Position numbers and translations under genes: made by a program. DNA of 9,785 bases from Pseudopedobacter sp039918235 (GTDB lineage Bacteria; Bacteroidota; Bacteroidia; Sphingobacteriales; Sphingobacteriaceae), in NCBI GenBank assembly GCA_039918235.1, contig JBDSHZ010000088.1, positions 1-9,785 on the forward strand. The letters are read 5' to 3'. Of the stretch, positions 7,261-9,785 are shown in pieces (within the stretch, counting starts at the first letter, position 1; each line of letters opens with the position of its first letter). A model generated the notes under the pieces. The model saw nothing but the letters and a program-made list of their open reading frames with translations. It ran no database searches and was not told the DNA's origin.

Positions 7261-8727
7261 ATGAAGAAATTCTGGTTTTTCAGTTTACTATTCTTAATAT
7301 CCAACCTCACAAAAAGTCAGGAAATTTCACTTACCCACAGTGGCACTCAGTTTGATGCTTTTGAAAACCCTGTACAACAGAGTTTTGATAAAGATTACAG
7401 TAGGAAATATGCTGTAACTGTATTCCCTGCTACCAGTTTATTTATTTATTTTAAAGGTGATGCAAAAGCAACTTTTAGCAAATTTTTGTTTGAACGAGCC
7501 ATCTCCAATACTAACATTACAGCAATTGGCGAGGCTAAAAACAACTATTCAAGCTTAAAAGGAAATATTTATTTATTTAATTACCGAATATTTAAAACCG
7601 TAGATTACAATAGGGAATTAGGTTTTTCATTGCAATTTAAAGATGAATTACAGGCTGATATCACCAATGAGACCTTCGCTCTCCTAGGTGATTTCAAAAA
7701 TTTCACACAAACTACTTATGCAAACATTTTCAACAACAGTGGCGCTAATCAGTCTTATTACCAATGGAGTGTAAATTACAGGGAAAATTACAATGACCGT
7801 TGGGGATTTGGAGGGAAATTTAGCATTCTTAATGGAACAACCTACTCCAAAATTGACATCAACACTTCCAATCTAGAAATAACTTCCAATAACTCTTATG
7901 AAGCTGCACTAAAAGGCAGTTATGTTTCAAGCTTTGGAACTGATGATTTGAGCATGAAAAAATTCTTGATGCCTAGTTTAAAGAATTTAGGAATTGCTGT
8001 AAGTGGTGGCGTTTCTTACACTACTAAAAAAGGAATTTACGCTACTTTAAATATCAAAGATTTTGGATTTATTCATTGGAACAAAGCTACAGAAATCTAT
8101 AATTTTGACGGTACGGTTAAAGTTTCTAATGCAAGTTCACAGTTTGCCAATAATGAATTTTTTAGTGAATTTAATAGCTTATTGAATAGCCGTTCAAACT
8201 CGAAAAAATATTACAGGTCAATAGATTCAAAAATTGATTTTGCCCTATCAAAAAGCTTTAACTCTTACACTCCAGTTGTCGCTTTTTCAAAAAGTTTGTT
8301 TAGAGATTACGGTAAAATTGCATTATTAAACAATTTTAGAAAAAACGCTTTTAATATAGCAATAAACCCAATATATGATTTCCAAAAGGGATTAAACTTG
8401 GGTTCTCAATTCCTTATTAAATCTGCCAATGCCGAGTTTTACTTTGGCTCTGAACAAATATTTCCAACTTATAATTTGGCTAAAGTTTACTTTAAAAAAG
8501 ACGAGACTTTGAGTAAGGGAGATCCTTTGGCTAGTTTATATATTGGACTCACCATGAAGTTTGGTAAAAAAATGCAACGCATTGGCAATGCCGATGAAAT
8601 TCCTGGATTAAATGATAAAGAAACCGGTTTTGTGGTAAGGTTGAGCAAAAAAGAAAAAAGAGCACTTCAGAAAAAAAATAAACAAATAGACAATAGAAGA
8701 AAGAAAAACGATAAAAGGAATAATTAG
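7261..8727 (+). CDS. DUF5723-like outer-membrane beta-barrel protein with basic C-terminal tail
   Basis: The 488-residue product has a clear signal peptide (MKKFWFF, hydrophobic core to about residue 16, cleavage near KSQ/E at 18-21). The mature protein is rich in amphipathic strands and resembles the DUF5723 family of Bacteroidota outer-membrane proteins: an N-terminal FENPV segment (34-38, cf. the usual NPA), WGFGGKFSILNG (181-192), and the diagnostic-looking segment DFGFIHWNKATEIYNFDG at 267-284. The last barrel strand is probably SLYIGLTMKFG (425-435). After a short linker, residues 462-488 form a tail with 13 Lys/Arg among 27, coded by A-rich DNA including an A8 run at 8671-8678; a tail this basic is unusual on a barrel. 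Its stop codon interlocks with that of tsaB (4-bp overlap). Function unknown; probably cotranscribed with the gene at 5590. Confidence 0.7.
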   Translation: MKKFWFFSLLFLISNLTKSQEISLTHSGTQFDAFENPVQQSFDKDYSRKYAVTVFPATSLFIYFKGDAKATFSKFLFERAISNTNITAIGEAKNNYSSLKGNIYLFNYRIFKTVDYNRELGFSLQFKDELQADITNETFALLGDFKNFTQTTYANIFNNSGANQSYYQWSVNYRENYNDRWGFGGKFSILNGTTYSKIDINTSNLEITSNNSYEAALKGSYVSSFGTDDLSMKKFLMPSLKNLGIAVSGGVSYTTKKGIYATLNIKDFGFIHWNKATEIYNFDGTVKVSNASSQFANNEFFSEFNSLLNSRSNSKKYYRSIDSKIDFALSKSFNSYTPVVAFSKSLFRDYGKIALLNNFRKNAFNIAINPIYDFQKGLNLGSQFLIKSANAEFYFGSEQIFPTYNLAKVYFKKDETLSKGDPLASLYIGLTMKFGKKMQRIGNADEIPGLNDKETGFVVRLSKKEKRALQKKNKQIDNRRKKNDKRNN

Positions 8728-9416
8728 GCTTCTTTCTTTTTACCAGCGATAAAGTCTTTCAAGTAAAATGGCTCAAAGTAAGCCACATCTTCAAAATCTC
8801 CCAAAAGGTATTTTTCATTGGCTTTAACCGCTAAATGTGCGGCCGAATTTTCAAAATCATCAATAATTCTTGCATTTAATTGCAATCCTAAAATAGCTTC
8901 ACATTTAGCTGCTCCATCTCCAAAAAAGTAAATGATGTGATTCTGCAATACATCGGCAAAGCTTTCTGAATCAATAATCTCTGCGGCTGTGTCTTTTAAT
9001 TTAATTCCATCATTTCCATAAAGGGCACAGTACACCTCCATGCGTCTTGCATCTATCATAGGGCAAAACAGAGTGGACGCATTCACCGAAAACAGCTTGG
9101 CTTTAAACCCTTCAAACATGGCGTCTAAGGTGTTAACAGAAATCAACGGGATATCTAAAGCGTAACACAAACCTTTTGCTGTAGAAACACCAATACGCAA
9201 TCCTGTGTAAGAACCTGGGCCCATACTTACAGCTACTGCTTCTAAATCAGCCATTTTCTTTCCTGTTTTTGCCAATAACTCCTCAATAAAAACAGTAATT
9301 ACAGCGGCATGAATATTTCTTTCCGTTTTTTCAACGGTATCCAATAATATTCCGTCTTGCGAAAGTGATACCGAGCAAGTTTGTGTTGCAGTTTCTATTT
9401 GTAATATTAAAGGCAT
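8724..9416 (-). CDS. tsaB: tRNA threonylcarbamoyladenosine biosynthesis protein TsaB
   Basis: TsaB is the non-catalytic ASKHA-fold partner of TsaD. With TsaE they transfer threonylcarbamoyl from TC-AMP to A37 of ANN-decoding tRNAs (t6A). The 230 residues show ILQIETAT at 4-11 (first ASKHA strand and loop), GPGSYTGLRIG at 66-76, the hallmark of the TsaB/TsaD superfamily, KGLCYALDIPLISVNTLDAM at 81-100, a MIDARRMEVYCALY strand at 120-133, and YFEPFYLKDF at 213-222 near the end, which is typical for TsaB. The metal-binding histidines of TsaD are absent, which separates it from that paralog. It starts 12 bp after yidD on the same strand and is the last gene of the rnpA-yidD-tsaB run. It meets the DUF5723-like gene tail to tail with stops overlapping by 4 bp. 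Confidence 0.95.
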   Translation of the reverse strand: MPLILQIETATQTCSVSLSQDGILLDTVEKTERNIHAAVITVFIEELLAKTGKKMADLEAVAVSMGPGSYTGLRIGVSTAKGLCYALDIPLISVNTLDAMFEGFKAKLFSVNASTLFCPMIDARRMEVYCALYGNDGIKLKDTAAEIIDSESFADVLQNHIIYFFGDGAAKCEAILGLQLNARIIDDFENSAAHLAVKANEKYLLGDFEDVAYFEPFYLKDFIAGKKKEA

Positions 9417-9428
9417 AGTTAATTTAAA

Positions 9429-9662
9429 TTAAGGGACAGGGTCGTGACCATGTTTGCCCCAAGGATGGCATCTTCCAATTCTTTTTATAGTAAGCCAGCC
9501 TCCTTTAAAAGGCCCGTATTTTTTTATCGCTTCTAAACCATACTGAGAACAGGTGGGTGTAAATCTACAAGAAGAACCTAATAATGGAGAAATAAGGTAT
9601 TGGTAGATCTTGATCAATCCTAAAAAAATAAAACTAAAAATATCTTTAAGGAGCTTAAACAT
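9429..9662 (-). CDS. yidD: Membrane protein insertion efficiency factor YidD
   Basis: YidD is a small inner-membrane-associated protein that assists YidC/Sec insertion of membrane proteins. The 77-residue protein is family-typical: an amphipathic/hydrophobic N-terminus (residues 8-28), then the three-cysteine core CRFTPTCSQY (32-41; C32, C38), GPFKGGWLTIKRIGRC (50-65; C65), and the ending GKHGHDPVP. In many bacteria yidD lies between rnpA and yidC; here the upstream fragment is consistent with rnpA but the downstream gene is tsaB instead. Its ATG is embedded in the end of that upstream reading frame (8-bp overlap), so it is probably translated by coupling. No own promoter is visible. Confidence 0.96.
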   Translation of the reverse strand: MFKLLKDIFSFIFLGLIKIYQYLISPLLGSSCRFTPTCSQYGLEAIKKYGPFKGGWLTIKRIGRCHPWGKHGHDPVP

Positions 9663-9785
9663 GATTTTCTAATTTTTTAATCAGGCTTTTCATCACTAAT
9701 AACAATTTACCCTCCAAATAATCAAATTCATGAATCTGAGTTCCTACATAACTTAATCCCAATAAAATCTTTTGGTCTTTTAGGT
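9655..9785 (-). CDS. rnpA: Probable ribonuclease P protein component, C-terminal 42 residues
   Basis: On the minus strand a frame is open from the right edge to a TAA at 9657-9655, giving 42 residues that start LKDQKILLGLSYVGTQ and end KSLIKKLENHV. It is too short for a full family call. The layout fits the RnpA C-terminus: a final hydrophobic strand (ILLGLSYVG), an IHEFDYLEGKL turn and a last basic amphipathic helix (LLVMKSLIKKLE). RnpA is the usual upstream neighbour of yidD, and the stop lies inside the first codons of yidD (overlap ATGTTTAA). RnpA binds the RNase P RNA and helps remove 5' leaders from pre-tRNA. The RNR signature that would settle it lies outside the window. Confidence 0.65.
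   Translation of the reverse strand, partial: LKDQKILLGLSYVGTQIHEFDYLEGKLLLVMKSLIKKLENHV

Noticed and set aside
1..9785. Defence island, mobile element, CRISPR or biosynthetic cluster
   Set aside because: No transposase, integrase, repeat array, nuclease or toxin-antitoxin signature is present; the recognisable genes are conserved housekeeping genes.

Overview
The window reads as chromosomal DNA from a Bacteroidota bacterium, most likely a Sphingobacteriaceae/Pedobacter-like genome. The basis is AT-rich coding sequence, almost no Shine-Dalgarno sequences, TAnnTTTG-type -7 promoter boxes, signal peptides ending in a ...SQ-type cleavage context, several outer-membrane beta-barrel proteins, and protein variants typical of the phylum (SmpB, PriA, TsaB, YidD). 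I see no mobile element, CRISPR array, tRNA or rRNA, and no phage or plasmid signature. The gene set is mainly housekeeping.

Layout. Bases 2-1028 (+): the 3' end of an outer-membrane protein gene resembling the Phenol_MetA_deg family, then smpB, the trans-translation factor. Bases 1082-1738 (-): pcm, protein-L-isoaspartate methyltransferase. A 203-bp divergent intergenic region (1739-1941) holds a good pcm promoter and an inverted repeat. Bases 1942-2625 (+): a small secreted or outer-membrane beta-barrel protein of unknown role. Bases 2628-5494 (-): priA (replication restart helicase), preceded by a DUF423 membrane protein whose stop overlaps the priA start by one base. A 95-bp divergent region (5495-5589) contains a symmetric promoter-like element. 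Bases 5590-8727 (+): two unknown envelope genes, a membrane-anchored protein built from two repeats and a DUF5723-type barrel with a very basic tail. Bases 8724-9785 (-): tsaB, yidD and the 3' end of what looks like rnpA, read in the order rnpA-yidD-tsaB.

How the genes work together. The right-hand minus-strand operon joins tRNA 5' maturation (RNase P protein), membrane-protein insertion (YidD) and the t6A tRNA modification (TsaB). smpB adds ribosome rescue, pcm protein repair, and priA fork restart. The genes alternate strands in short blocks with very little space between them: one tail-to-tail pair is 2 bp apart and another overlaps by 4 bp. No stretch of 300 bases lacks a gene.

I do not see a clear new defence, mobile or biosynthetic system. 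The least explained part is the 5590-8727 gene pair, especially the internal duplication in its first product. The promoter-region symmetry elements are secondary leads.
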